The notes beneath the pieces were generated by a model. That model had not been told where the DNA came from, did not search any database, and saw only the letters and a program-made list of their open reading frames with translations. This document shows positions 34,911-42,699 of a DNA stretch of 60,260 nt, piece after piece. The position numbers and the translations under genes are program-made. The stretch covers positions 1 through 60,260 of the forward strand of contig LYOR01000002.1 of assembly GCA_001766825.1 (NCBI GenBank), read 5' to 3'. Source of the stretch: Candidatus Syntropharchaeum butanivorans. GTDB taxonomy: Archaea > Halobacteriota > Syntropharchaeia > Syntropharchaeales > Syntropharchaeaceae. Every line of letters begins with the position of its first letter. The first letter of the stretch is position 1.

Positions 34911-35213
34911 AAACACCTCCCTTCTCCCCTTTCCTTCACACTTTCTATATTATAAGCTTTGGTATTTTTCTCTGTGCATCCCCCAATCATCCAAGGAAGG
35001 GGCTGTGCAAAATTATCATGTGAGAGCCTGCAGGTCATCTCATCCCATGTCATCGTGGATGTCCCTCAATTTCTCCTTTTACCAGAGCAATCAGGTATTC
35101 CTTTTTGCAGCCTCTTCAATATCCAGATCATATCTCTTAGAACGAAGAATGAATATCTTGTAAGACCATAAACTTTAAACGATTCAAAGATATTTGAAAT
35201 ACTGTGATATAGT
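34911..35213. other. Intergenic region, no gene seen
   Basis: About 300 bases between divergent units. It contains AT-rich stretches (for example TATTATAAGC near 34949-34958) that could be promoters for the minus-strand DGC-ClC unit. No supported ORF or RNA gene. Confidence 0.4.
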
Positions 35214-35517
35214 ATGCCCTGGTTAGCGATATCCAAGAGAAAAGATCAGCTGGTTTCCAACAATCGAGCAGGAGAAATGTGTGAAATGTGGCATGTGCAT
35301 GAACTGTGGGAAGAGCGTCTTTGAGTGGACGAAAGATGGTCCAAGGGTGGTACAGCCCTACCAGTGTGTGGTGGGATGTAATACCTGTGCAAACCTCTGT
35401 CGTGGAAATGCCATCCGGTTCCCAGAGATCGATGAGGTTCGTGAAATTTACAGGCGAGAAAAGATCTGGGAGAAGGTCAAAGAGGCGTTGAAGGCGGAGG
35501 GAAAGCTGAATTATTAA
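35214..35517 (+). pseudogene. Ferredoxin-like 4Fe-4S protein, frameshifted near its start
   Basis: From 35227 the frame reads RYPREKISWFPTIEQ, then CVKCGMCMNCG and CVVGCNTCANLC, a two-cluster 4Fe-4S protein, ending at 35517. The frame has no start codon before the first cysteine. An ATG at 35214 gives MPWL in another frame, and removing one G at 35226 would join MPWL to RYPREK. A single-base insertion, or a sequencing error, therefore inactivates it. A GTG at 35281 would drop the first cysteine. It precedes two mtrA-like sequences and probably belonged with them. Confidence 0.65.
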
Positions 35518-35518
35518 G

Positions 35519-35828
35519 AAGGTGAAGCCACCTGGAAACCATCCACCGGTGGCGGTCGTAGCGATACTGGACACAGGACCGGGGAAGCATTTGCCGCATT
35601 GATCGAGAATGGAGTGGACGATATGAAGCGTATCATCGGTACAAAAGCCCCAACACCGGGACTCTTCAACATTCCCACCGAGTTCATCGAACGGTTCAGG
35701 AAACAAATTACTTTGGTGAGGAACCGAGTGAGTTCCTGGGTTACACTTTGTACGATCCCGGTGTTGATAAAGAGGAACTTGAAATTCTGGACAGGATAAT
35801 GAAGAATGAAGAGGGCATCAAAAGGTAA
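35519..35828 (+). pseudogene. Decayed mtrA-like gene with internal deletions
   Basis: Three stretches, in more than one frame, match the intact gene at 35877-36548 in order: KVKPPGN...PPVAVVAILDT (like KVKPPSD...SPVAVCVILDT), then ALIENGVDDMKRIIGTKAP (like NLIENGIDENGWIIGARAL) through IPTEFIERFRKQI, then LGYTLYDPG. The corrinoid-binding segment is deleted. It is a dead paralogue lying directly upstream of the functional copy. Confidence 0.7.
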
Positions 35829-35876
35829 ACCGGGAGTGAAGAAAAAGTTTAAGCTCAGGAAAAAGGAGGATTAAAG

Positions 35877-36548
35877 TTGGAACTGGGTGCAAAGGGAGAG
35901 ATAGTAAAGGTCAAACCACCTTCAGACTATCCTCCGGAGGAGGGGAGATACGTCAGGGGAAACGACTACTCACCTGTTGCTGTATGCGTAATCCTTGATA
36001 CGTTTGACTTTGCAATCCCGATGGAGCTTGAGGATCTTGTGATGGAAGCACTTGATGCAGGGGCAGCCCTTTCAGGTATGCTTCAGAGAGAGAATATCGG
36101 GATTGAGAAGTTGATATGTAACATCGTCTCAAACCCGAACATAAGATACCTCATTGTCTGTGGAAGGGAGGCCTATGGCCATCTTCCGGGGGAGACATTA
36201 AGAAACCTCATTGAGAATGGGATCGATGAGAACGGGTGGATCATAGGGGCAAGGGCACTCACGCCATACCTCCCGAACATTCCAAAGGAGGCGATTGAGC
36301 GGTTCAGAAGACAGATCAAGCTGATCGATCTGGTTGGATGCCTCGATCCTGAGCGGGTGAAAGCGGCGGTCAGGGCATGTTATCAGGAGAAACCAACCCG
36401 GTTTGAGAATTACGTGCTCTATGATCCCGGGGCATACCCGGACGATCCCATCTGCGTGAAACTCAGGATGAAGATAAACAAGCCCTGGGAAGTTGAAAGG
36501 CCGAAGACGGTGAGCAGATGGAGAAGGTTCATCGTGGATCCTGAATGA
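35877..36548 (+). CDS. Soluble MtrA-like corrinoid protein (methyl-H4MPT:CoM methyltransferase subunit A family)
   Basis: A 223-residue homologue of the cobamide-carrying domain of MtrA. It has YSPVAVCVILDT near the N-terminus and the cobalt-ligand segment YLIVCGREAYGHLPGETL with His102. It lacks the C-terminal membrane helix of true MtrA and has no other mtr subunit nearby, so it is a free-standing methyl carrier or corrinoid chaperone. The start is a TTG at 35877, with AAAGGAGG 7 bases upstream. It lies behind a frameshifted ferredoxin and a decayed paralogue. Its methyl partners are unknown. Confidence 0.75.
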   Translation: MELGAKGEIVKVKPPSDYPPEEGRYVRGNDYSPVAVCVILDTFDFAIPMELEDLVMEALDAGAALSGMLQRENIGIEKLICNIVSNPNIRYLIVCGREAYGHLPGETLRNLIENGIDENGWIIGARALTPYLPNIPKEAIERFRRQIKLIDLVGCLDPERVKAAVRACYQEKPTRFENYVLYDPGAYPDDPICVKLRMKINKPWEVERPKTVSRWRRFIVDPE

Positions 36549-36629
36549 AAATTTTATAGTACTTAACCATAACTCTCCAATTTAACCCATACTTCCCCTC
36601 CAAATCTCTTCTTAGCAAGAAACAACCCC

Positions 36630-36860
36630 ATGGAAGCCGACAAATTAACACATATGAAGGATATACCTCCAAAGGTTTTAGAGACATTTGAGAGAATGAA
36701 GGAATCTGAGGAAGGATGCATAGAATTGAAGAAGATCAGGGGAAGATACTACGTTTACAGGGCAACGAGTGAATGGGATAAAGAAGATAAGAAAGTGAAG
36801 AAGATAACAGTTTTAGCCCCTCTCTGTAATCCGACCCATATAATCCAAATTTTGAATTAA
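36630..36860 (+). pseudogene. IS4-like transposase, N-terminal fragment
   Basis: Reads CIELKKIRGRYYVYRATSEW then DKEDKKVKKIT, the typical N-terminal block of archaeal IS4/IS1634-type transposases. It then diverges and stops after 76 residues, with no catalytic DDE domain following. It is a truncated remnant. Confidence 0.55.
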
Positions 36861-37339
36861 TTTCTTGCATATTTACGCTCATTCTTCTCTCAAATTCTAA
36901 AAGCAGACCATAAAAATCCATAAATATAATTTTAACCGAAATATAATCGATATTGGGATCTGCATAAGCCTTTTCTGGTGGAAAAATGAATACACCATTA
37001 ATAACAGACGAGAAAAACCCAAAATGGGTGCTGTTATCAATAATTCTCAGTTCACGGAGAGTCAAGCAGGAGATGTCAAAGCAGGGTATATCACCTATGG
37101 GGGTGAGAATCACAGAAGAGAGAAGAACTGAAGAGATCTGCAAAATTGGTAGAGATTCCGGAAGCGAAGGATATCTACCGATTTTTGAGCATAATCATGG
37201 ATTCAGTCAAAAAAACTCGTCTGTCTGCATGTACTTCTGGCAGGGATAGTGGTTTCGCAGGGGTTAACTCAAGGGATGGTTACAGGAGATTACTGAGTGA
37301 TAGATGAGGAGAGGACTAAAACGTTTGGAGCAGTTTCAG

Positions 37340-37485
37340 AGATATTTCCGTTGAGCATTGAAGAAGTAAAGGAAATAATTGCTAAAACCTTCAAAAATCT
37401 GACAGAGTCGATGTCCTTTGCAAAAAGCTGGATTGAGAAGTTCTTGGATGTAAGTTTAAGATGTTATGAACTTAGCTATAATTGA
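37340..37485 (+). pseudogene. IS630-type transposase, C-terminal fragment and element end
   Basis: The segment FKNLTESMSFAKSWIEKFL closely matches the C-terminus of the transposase at 59548 (FKKLTESISFAKSWIEKFL). The following bases (GATGTTATGAACTTAGCTAT) match that element's end (GATGTTATGCACTTAACTAT). No N-terminal part is present. Confidence 0.65.
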
Positions 37486-37518
37486 TTGGTATAGTGGTAT
37501 AACAGGATAAGACTGCAT

Positions 37519-37638
37519 ATGAACCTCAATTTTGATGAACTTGAGACTCCAGAGCAAGCATTCTGTAGGAAATCAAGTGAAATCATTTTTGGTAACTTTG
37601 TTTTGATGATGGAAAGTTTATTCCAGATAACACACTGA
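37519..37638 (+). pseudogene. Integrase-type transposase, C-terminal fragment
   Basis: Forty codons reading MNLNFDELETPEQAFCRKSS then EIIFGNF. The pattern LNFDELETPEQAF resembles the C-terminal end of rve-integrase transposases (IS481/IS3-like). No upstream catalytic domain is present. Confidence 0.45.
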
Positions 37639-37707
37639 ACCATTACTTATAGAAAAGTATAAGTGTAGAGAGGGGAAGAGTGTAGGTTTACTCAGGGTGA
37701 GGATGAG

Positions 37708-38745
37708 ATGATGAAGGTGGGTATACTTGGTGCAACAGGGGCTGTGGGGCAACGGTTCATCCAGCTTCTTTCCAAGCACCCCTGGTTTGAGATAACAGAA
37801 CTTCTTGCATCAGAGCGGAGTGCAGGGAAAAGATACCGGGATGCGACAAAGTGGCTTCTCGAGACCCCACTTCCGGAGGTAATTCAGGAGATGGAGGTAA
37901 AGCTTGCAGAGCCGGCATCACTCAAGAACAGCGATCTTGATATCCTGTTCTCAGCCCTTCCAGCAGACATCGCGCGAAAGGTCGAGGTTGACTTTGCAGA
38001 TGCCGGCTTTAAGATATCGAGCAATGCATCAGCACACAGGATGGAGCCTGACATCCCATTGGTAATCCCTGAGGTTAACCGGGACCATTTTTCACTTATC
38101 GAGGTCCAGAAGAGAAAGCGGGGGTGGGATGGCTTCATCATCACGAACCCGAACTGCTCGACGATCGTGATGGTGCTCACGCTGAAACCCCTGATGGAGT
38201 TTGGAATTGAGCATGTGAATGTTGCAACGATGCAGGCAGTATCAGGTGCGGGATATACAGGCCTCCCTTCGATGGCGATACTTGACAACGTAATTCCCTA
38301 CATTGGTGGAGAGGAGAGGAAGATGGAGACAGAGCCGCTCAAGATTCTCGGGGAGCTTGATGGCGAATCGGTGAAACATGCAGCGTTCACGATAAGTGCA
38401 AGCTGTCATCGTGTTCCAGTACTCGATGGGCATACAGAAGCTATCTGGGTGAAGTTCAGGGAAAAACCATCTGTAGATGAGGTGAAGAAAGCCTTTATGG
38501 ACTTTAAGAGGGAGATAGATACGCCTACGTCCCCTCAAAAACCGTTACTTTTGATGGAACAGGAAGATCGGCCTCAACCAAGACTTGACCGAAACCTTAG
38601 TGGGGGGATGACAGTCGCTGTTGGCAGGGTGAGAGAGGATACTGTGGGGGTGAAGTACATTGCGATGGGGCACAATACGATAAGAGGGGCTGTTGGAGCA
38701 TCTGTTCTCAACGCCGAGGTACTTGTAAAGGAGGGATGGCAATGA
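37708..38745 (+). CDS. asd: Aspartate-semialdehyde dehydrogenase
   Basis: A 345-residue enzyme. The NADP-binding GILGATGAVGQRFIQLL is at the N-terminus, the catalytic Cys in ITNPNCSTIVMVL and the substrate-binding SASCHRVPVLDGHTE later. It makes aspartate semialdehyde for Thr, Met, Lys and, in archaea, for ADH synthase of the aromatic pathway (gene at 20399). The stop overlaps the next start (ATGA at 38742). It begins a four-gene operon with a regulator, an aminotransferase and aroD. Confidence 0.95.
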   Translation: MMKVGILGATGAVGQRFIQLLSKHPWFEITELLASERSAGKRYRDATKWLLETPLPEVIQEMEVKLAEPASLKNSDLDILFSALPADIARKVEVDFADAGFKISSNASAHRMEPDIPLVIPEVNRDHFSLIEVQKRKRGWDGFIITNPNCSTIVMVLTLKPLMEFGIEHVNVATMQAVSGAGYTGLPSMAILDNVIPYIGGEERKMETEPLKILGELDGESVKHAAFTISASCHRVPVLDGHTEAIWVKFREKPSVDEVKKAFMDFKREIDTPTSPQKPLLLMEQEDRPQPRLDRNLSGGMTVAVGRVREDTVGVKYIAMGHNTIRGAVGASVLNAEVLVKEGWQ

Positions 38746-39230
38746 CACTCGAGGTTGATGTGCTTGAGGTCCTCGAGAAGGATGCGAGGATGCCTGTTGA
38801 TGAGATCGCAAAGATGGTTGGGGTTACGGCTGAAGAGGTGGAGAACCTGATACGCCGTCTTGAGGAGGAGGGTGTCATCCAGAAGTACAAGACGATCATC
38901 GACTGGGAGAAGGTAGGCCGTGAGTATGTCTACGCCCTGATCGAGATAAGCATCAACTTAACCGAAGATGAGGGCTACGATGGTGTAGCAAAGCGGATTG
39001 CTGAGTACCCCGAGGTACGCTCTGTCAGGCTTGTATCAGGTACTTACGATCTCTTAGTTGTTGTTCGAGAGAAGACGCTCAAGGATGTCGCGTACTTTGT
39101 TGCAGACAAGATTGCAACGATACGTGGCGTCCGGCAAACAGTCACTCATTTCTCACTCAAGATGTATAAGGAGGAAGGGGAGATTCTGTATCAGCGTGAT
39201 GAGGGAGGGAGGCTGGCGGTATCTCTATGA
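38742..39230 (+). CDS. Lrp/AsnC-family transcriptional regulator
   Basis: About 162 residues. A winged helix (residues about 1-60, LEKDARMPVDEIAKMVGVTA) precedes an RAM/ligand-binding domain (VYALIEISINLTEDEGYDGV, VRSVRLVSGTYDLLVVVREK). The ATG at 38742 has AAGGAGG 7 bases upstream and overlaps the asd stop; an ATG at 38736 is too close to that site. Placed between asd and an aminotransferase, it probably senses an amino acid and controls this operon. Confidence 0.92.
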   Translation: MTLEVDVLEVLEKDARMPVDEIAKMVGVTAEEVENLIRRLEEEGVIQKYKTIIDWEKVGREYVYALIEISINLTEDEGYDGVAKRIAEYPEVRSVRLVSGTYDLLVVVREKTLKDVAYFVADKIATIRGVRQTVTHFSLKMYKEEGEILYQRDEGGRLAVSL

Positions 39231-40387
39231 AGCCGATCTCAAAAAGGATGGAGGCAATCCCTGCATCCGGGATCAGGAAGTTTTTTGATCTCATCTTGAG
39301 CACCCCGGATGTGATCTCACTCGGGGTTGGTGAACCGGATTTCGTCACACCGTGGCACATCAGGGAGGCCGGAATCTCTGCTCTGGAGCATGGGCACACA
39401 TCTTACACATCAAATTGGGGTTTAATTGAGTTGAGGGAGCTTATATCAGCGTCATTAAGGTGCGACTGTGGTGTTGACTACGATCCACACGGTCAGATCC
39501 TTGTGACAAGTGGTGTGTCTGAGGCGCTTGACATTGCGTTAAGGGTGCTTGTAGATCCAGGTGATGAGGTCATCGTCATAGAGCCATCCTACGTCTCATA
39601 CAAGCCGTGTGTTCGTTTTGCAGAGGGGGTATCCGTTGTTGTACCGACCAAGAGCTCAAACGAGTTCAAACCAGTGGTGGATGACATCCGGAAGCGTATA
39701 ACAGATAAGACGAAAGTGCTAATCCTGAGCTACCCAAACAACCCGACAGGTGCGGTTTTAACACGTAAGGAGCTTGAAGAGATCGCAGATCTTGTGAACG
39801 AGTACGATCTTTATGTGATTTCAGACGAGATATACAGTAAGCTGACATACAACGGGGAGCACACATGTTTTTCCTCCTTAAATGGGATGAAAGAACGAAC
39901 AATCCTCTTAAACGGTTTCTCAAAGGCCTATGCGATGACGGGCTGGAGGATCGGGTATGCAGCAGGTAGCAGGGAGGTGATCGAGGCGATGATGAAGGTT
40001 CACCAGTACACTATGCTATGTGCACCGATCCAGTCACAGCTTGCAGCATGTGAGGCGCTGAGAAACGGGGATAAATCCTGCAGGGAGATGGTCGAGGAGT
40101 ACAACAGACGGAGGAGGTTGATGGTGGCCGGGCTTGAGGAGGCAGGTCTTGAGTGTTTCAACCCGAGAGGAGCATTTTACGCTTTTCCATCGATAAAAAG
40201 TAGTGGATTGAGTTCGACTGAGTTTGCGGAGCGTCTGCTTGAGGAGAAGAAAGTTGCAGTCGTACCTGGAAACGTATTTGGGGCGTGTGGTGAGGGCTTT
40301 GTAAGGTGCTCCTATGCGGTCTCGATCAAGGACCTGGTAGAGGCACTTGAACGTATAAAGGAGTTCATGGAGGAGCTTGATGGATGA
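39227..40387 (+). CDS. PLP-dependent class I/II aminotransferase
   Basis: A 386-residue fold-type I aminotransferase. The PLP lysine lies in LLNGFSKAYAMTGWRIGY, with NNPTGAVLTRKELEE and VISDEIYSKLTYNGEH around the cofactor. Aspartate or aromatic amino acid substrates are likely, given asd upstream and aroD downstream. Its ATG overlaps the regulator stop (ATGA), and its own end overlaps aroD. Confidence 0.92.
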   Translation: MKPISKRMEAIPASGIRKFFDLILSTPDVISLGVGEPDFVTPWHIREAGISALEHGHTSYTSNWGLIELRELISASLRCDCGVDYDPHGQILVTSGVSEALDIALRVLVDPGDEVIVIEPSYVSYKPCVRFAEGVSVVVPTKSSNEFKPVVDDIRKRITDKTKVLILSYPNNPTGAVLTRKELEEIADLVNEYDLYVISDEIYSKLTYNGEHTCFSSLNGMKERTILLNGFSKAYAMTGWRIGYAAGSREVIEAMMKVHQYTMLCAPIQSQLAACEALRNGDKSCREMVEEYNRRRRLMVAGLEEAGLECFNPRGAFYAFPSIKSSGLSSTEFAERLLEEKKVAVVPGNVFGACGEGFVRCSYAVSIKDLVEALERIKEFMEELDG

Positions 40388-41045
40388 ACCTCTGATTGTG
40401 GGGGTGATCGATGAACCAGAGATCGATAAGGCCGAGCTTGCAAGGCAAATGGGTGCAGATGTGCTTGAGGCAAGGTTTGACCTCTGGAAGACGTCGATGG
40501 ATACCTCAAGACAGGTTCTTCGAGATCTCAAGAAAGTTGGGCTTGATATAATCGGGACAAATAGATGGATAATTGAGGGCGGGGGATTTGAGGGGAGTGA
40601 ACCAGATCGAATTGGATTTTTGATCTCATGCATGGATCTTCTTGATTACGTGGATATTGAGCTTGAGTGTGAGATGCGGGATTATGTGGTTGAGCGGGCG
40701 AAGAAGCAGGGGGTTAAGGTGATTGTCTCCTATCATAACTTTGAGTTCACCCCGGACAAAGATGAACTTCTCGGGATCGTATCAAGGATGAAAGCGTGTG
40801 GGGCTGATATTGGCAAGGTCGCAACGATGGTTAACGATCTTCATGATTCTCTGAGGTTGTTTGAGCTTCTGCTTGATGCCAATATGCGCCTTTCTGTCAT
40901 TGGGATGGGGGAGCTGGGGAGGCATACAAGGATAATAGCCCCGATTTATGGTTCTGTCTTGAACTATGGATCTGTTGGGGGTGCGGTTGCACCAGGGCAG
41001 ATGAGGGTGGAGGAGATGAGAAAGGTCTGGGGGTGGCTGTTATAG
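40380..41045 (+). CDS. aroD: 3-dehydroquinate dehydratase, type I
   Basis: A 221-residue type I dehydroquinase. The catalytic His is in VIVSYHNFEFTP and the Schiff-base Lys in ADIGKVATMVND. GSVGGAVAPGQM near the C-terminus is also diagnostic. It follows DHQ synthase II (22501) in the aromatic pathway. The ATG at 40380 has GGAGG 6 bases upstream and overlaps the aminotransferase end. Confidence 0.95.
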   Translation: MDEPLIVGVIDEPEIDKAELARQMGADVLEARFDLWKTSMDTSRQVLRDLKKVGLDIIGTNRWIIEGGGFEGSEPDRIGFLISCMDLLDYVDIELECEMRDYVVERAKKQGVKVIVSYHNFEFTPDKDELLGIVSRMKACGADIGKVATMVNDLHDSLRLFELLLDANMRLSVIGMGELGRHTRIIAPIYGSVLNYGSVGGAVAPGQMRVEEMRKVWGWLL

Positions 41046-41387
41046 GAGTGATCTTGGTCCTTCTCAATCCACACATACCTATACACTTCACTCACTCCAG
41101 CTTCTTTCGCTGCCCGGAGAACAGTTGCTCCCCTTGTAGTGTTCTTTGATGAAGAAAAGTTTTATCAGGACTTGCACGCATACTTTTCGGCTTCAAATCT
41201 CCCCATCCAGCTCTTCCGGTGGCAGCTACTTGACAACTTCTTTTTTCTGGTTTTCACCTCATGCAGATAAGTTGTACTGTCAGTTAAAGATGTTTGGTCT
41301 GGTACTAAAAATTATAGGATCTCTCACGCTTTCCACCAGCTGAAATTGAGATATCTCTAAAAAATGAAAAATGAATTCAGATATAAA
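41046..41387. other. Intergenic region, no supported gene
   Basis: About 340 bases after aroD. On the minus strand a short start-less frame (41140-41046 and on into aroD antisense) reads ATVLRAAKEAGVSEVYRYVW, which may be a decayed fragment or chance. Nothing else is recognisable. Confidence 0.35.
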
Positions 41388-41618
41388 TCAGGCAAATTCC
41401 TTTACTTTCTCGATCTTCTCGTAAAACACCAGTCCACATCCACCACAGAGCTTAATGCTGACAGGCTGTCTGCGCGTCTTACCAATTGGAAGCTCAATCT
41501 CTCCTATCTCCGCCCCCTTCTCCTCTCCACACCTCGGGCATATACCTGCGATACTATCACCTCCATAGTTCCCTTTGACATTACTGTACTTATGCTTTTG
41601 TATCACAACCCTCAACAA
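41388..41618 (-). CDS. Small zinc-ribbon protein
   Basis: Up to 76 residues, with CPRCG near the middle and CGGCG near the C-terminus separated by a beta-hairpin-like stretch, a typical four-cysteine zinc ribbon. The start is uncertain. A strong GGAGGTGA site at about 41565 lies inside the frame, but no ATG or GTG follows it in frame. It is unrecognised and sits amid repeats and transposase scars. Confidence 0.4.
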   Translation of the reverse strand: MLRVVIQKHKYSNVKGNYGGDSIAGICPRCGEEKGAEIGEIELPIGKTRRQPVSIKLCGGCGLVFYEKIEKVKEFA

Positions 41619-41689
41619 CTCTTTTTGTTCTCAGTCATTGGCTCACATAAAAAGTATGAACACATTTCAAGATGACTCTATACAGGTGC

Positions 41690-42105
41690 TAAACCTTGCT
41701 AAACCTATCAACATCACCCCAGCTCTGATACCTATCTCCATCAAACCTTGTGGATCTGCCCGGCTTTGGTCTCATCCTGTTCACAGAAATGCTGGCACTG
41801 AAGAAAGTAGGAAGAAAACCAGAAAGATAGATGAGAAAACGAAAAATTTACAGCATTCATATCCTGTACACCACCAGAGGTTATACTCAAAACATGATTT
41901 GGTGGAGCAGAACATGGAAAGGAAAAGGCAGAGGAAGTAGGTCAGGTTTGAAAGAGACACTCTATGAGTTTATGGCAGGGAGACTGGAAAATGACTTACT
42001 TTGATGAAGAGGGAATCTCGATCACGGAACTCAGTTCGTTTCTGCAGGAGATAGAGATTCAATGTAGTTGCGAGAAGAACAGAAAACTTAGGAGAACTTG
42101 AAAAC
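41690..42105 (+). pseudogene. Decayed rve-integrase transposase
   Basis: Frames are broken throughout. At 42020-42043 one frame reads DHGTQFVS, the second-Asp motif of IS481/IS3-type integrases (SDHGTQF). Upstream, another frame encodes LKETLYEFMAGRLENDL. No intact ORF remains. It borders the right hairpin repeat. Confidence 0.45.
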
Positions 42106-42158
42106 CCATCCACTCCCAGACCCCATCAGATTAACAGGCAAATCAAAAATCCTCCTGG

Positions 42159-42548
42159 ATGAGGCGCATCCGCCTCATAAGGGGGATTGCATCCCCTCTA
42201 CCCCTGCGTCCGATCTTCGATCGGACTCGTCCTGCCGAAGGCAGGACATTTTGCCGTGTGGGCTTTTGGAAAAGCCTACATTGCATCCCCTCTACCCCTG
42301 CGTAATGAGGCGCATCCGCCTCATTCACCCAATGTCCGATCTTCGATCGGACTCGTCCTACCTGCGGTAGGGCTACGCTCTTCGAGCGAGAACCCCAGCC
42401 GAAGGCTGGAAGTCCAGCTGGAGCGTAGCGGAATGCTGGACATTTGAGGATGAACTTTGTAAAAGTTCATACCGTGTGGGCATTTGGTGTGCCTGCGATG
42501 AAACGGGCAACCCGTGGTCATCCTCTGGATATCAGGGATGAGCTTAGA
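42159..42548. repeat. Mosaic hairpin repeat, right copy (inverted relative to 1-352)
   Basis: Read on the plus strand it contains, in order: ATGAGGCG-CATC-CGCCTCAT; GGGGAT-TGC-ATCCCC; GTCCGAT-CTTCG-ATCGGAC; GTCCTGCC-GAA-GGCAGGAC; GGCTTTT-GG-AAAAGCC; then a second ATGAGGCG hairpin; a second GTCCGAT hairpin; CCTACC-TGC-GGTAGG; CGCTC-TTC-GAGCG; CCAGCC-GAA-GGCTGG; GTCCAGC...GCTGGAC; TGAACTTT-GTA-AAAGTTCA; ACGGG-CAA-CCCGT. Most modules match the left copy in inverted order. An extra ATGAGGCG module and the CCTACC module are specific to this copy. The last about 60 bases match the first about 60 of the window. Confidence 0.85.
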
Positions 42549-42699
42549 AACAGGCGGATAAATAAGAAGAGAGCCCGGATGAACGGATATTCACTGAGGA
42601 TGGAGATCAAGGAGGGAACCCCATCGCAGTGGCACTTGAGAGGGTGTGGGGTGGAGGTAAATCAATACCCAGAGGTCTTTACGCGGGAGTGGTATGATC

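Noticed and set aside
36736..37143. Minus-strand 135-codon frame and plus-strand 87-codon frame (36986-37249) in the transposase graveyard
   Set aside because: Part of the minus frame is antisense to the IS4-like fragment. Neither has recognisable motifs or a ribosome site, so neither is listed as a gene.
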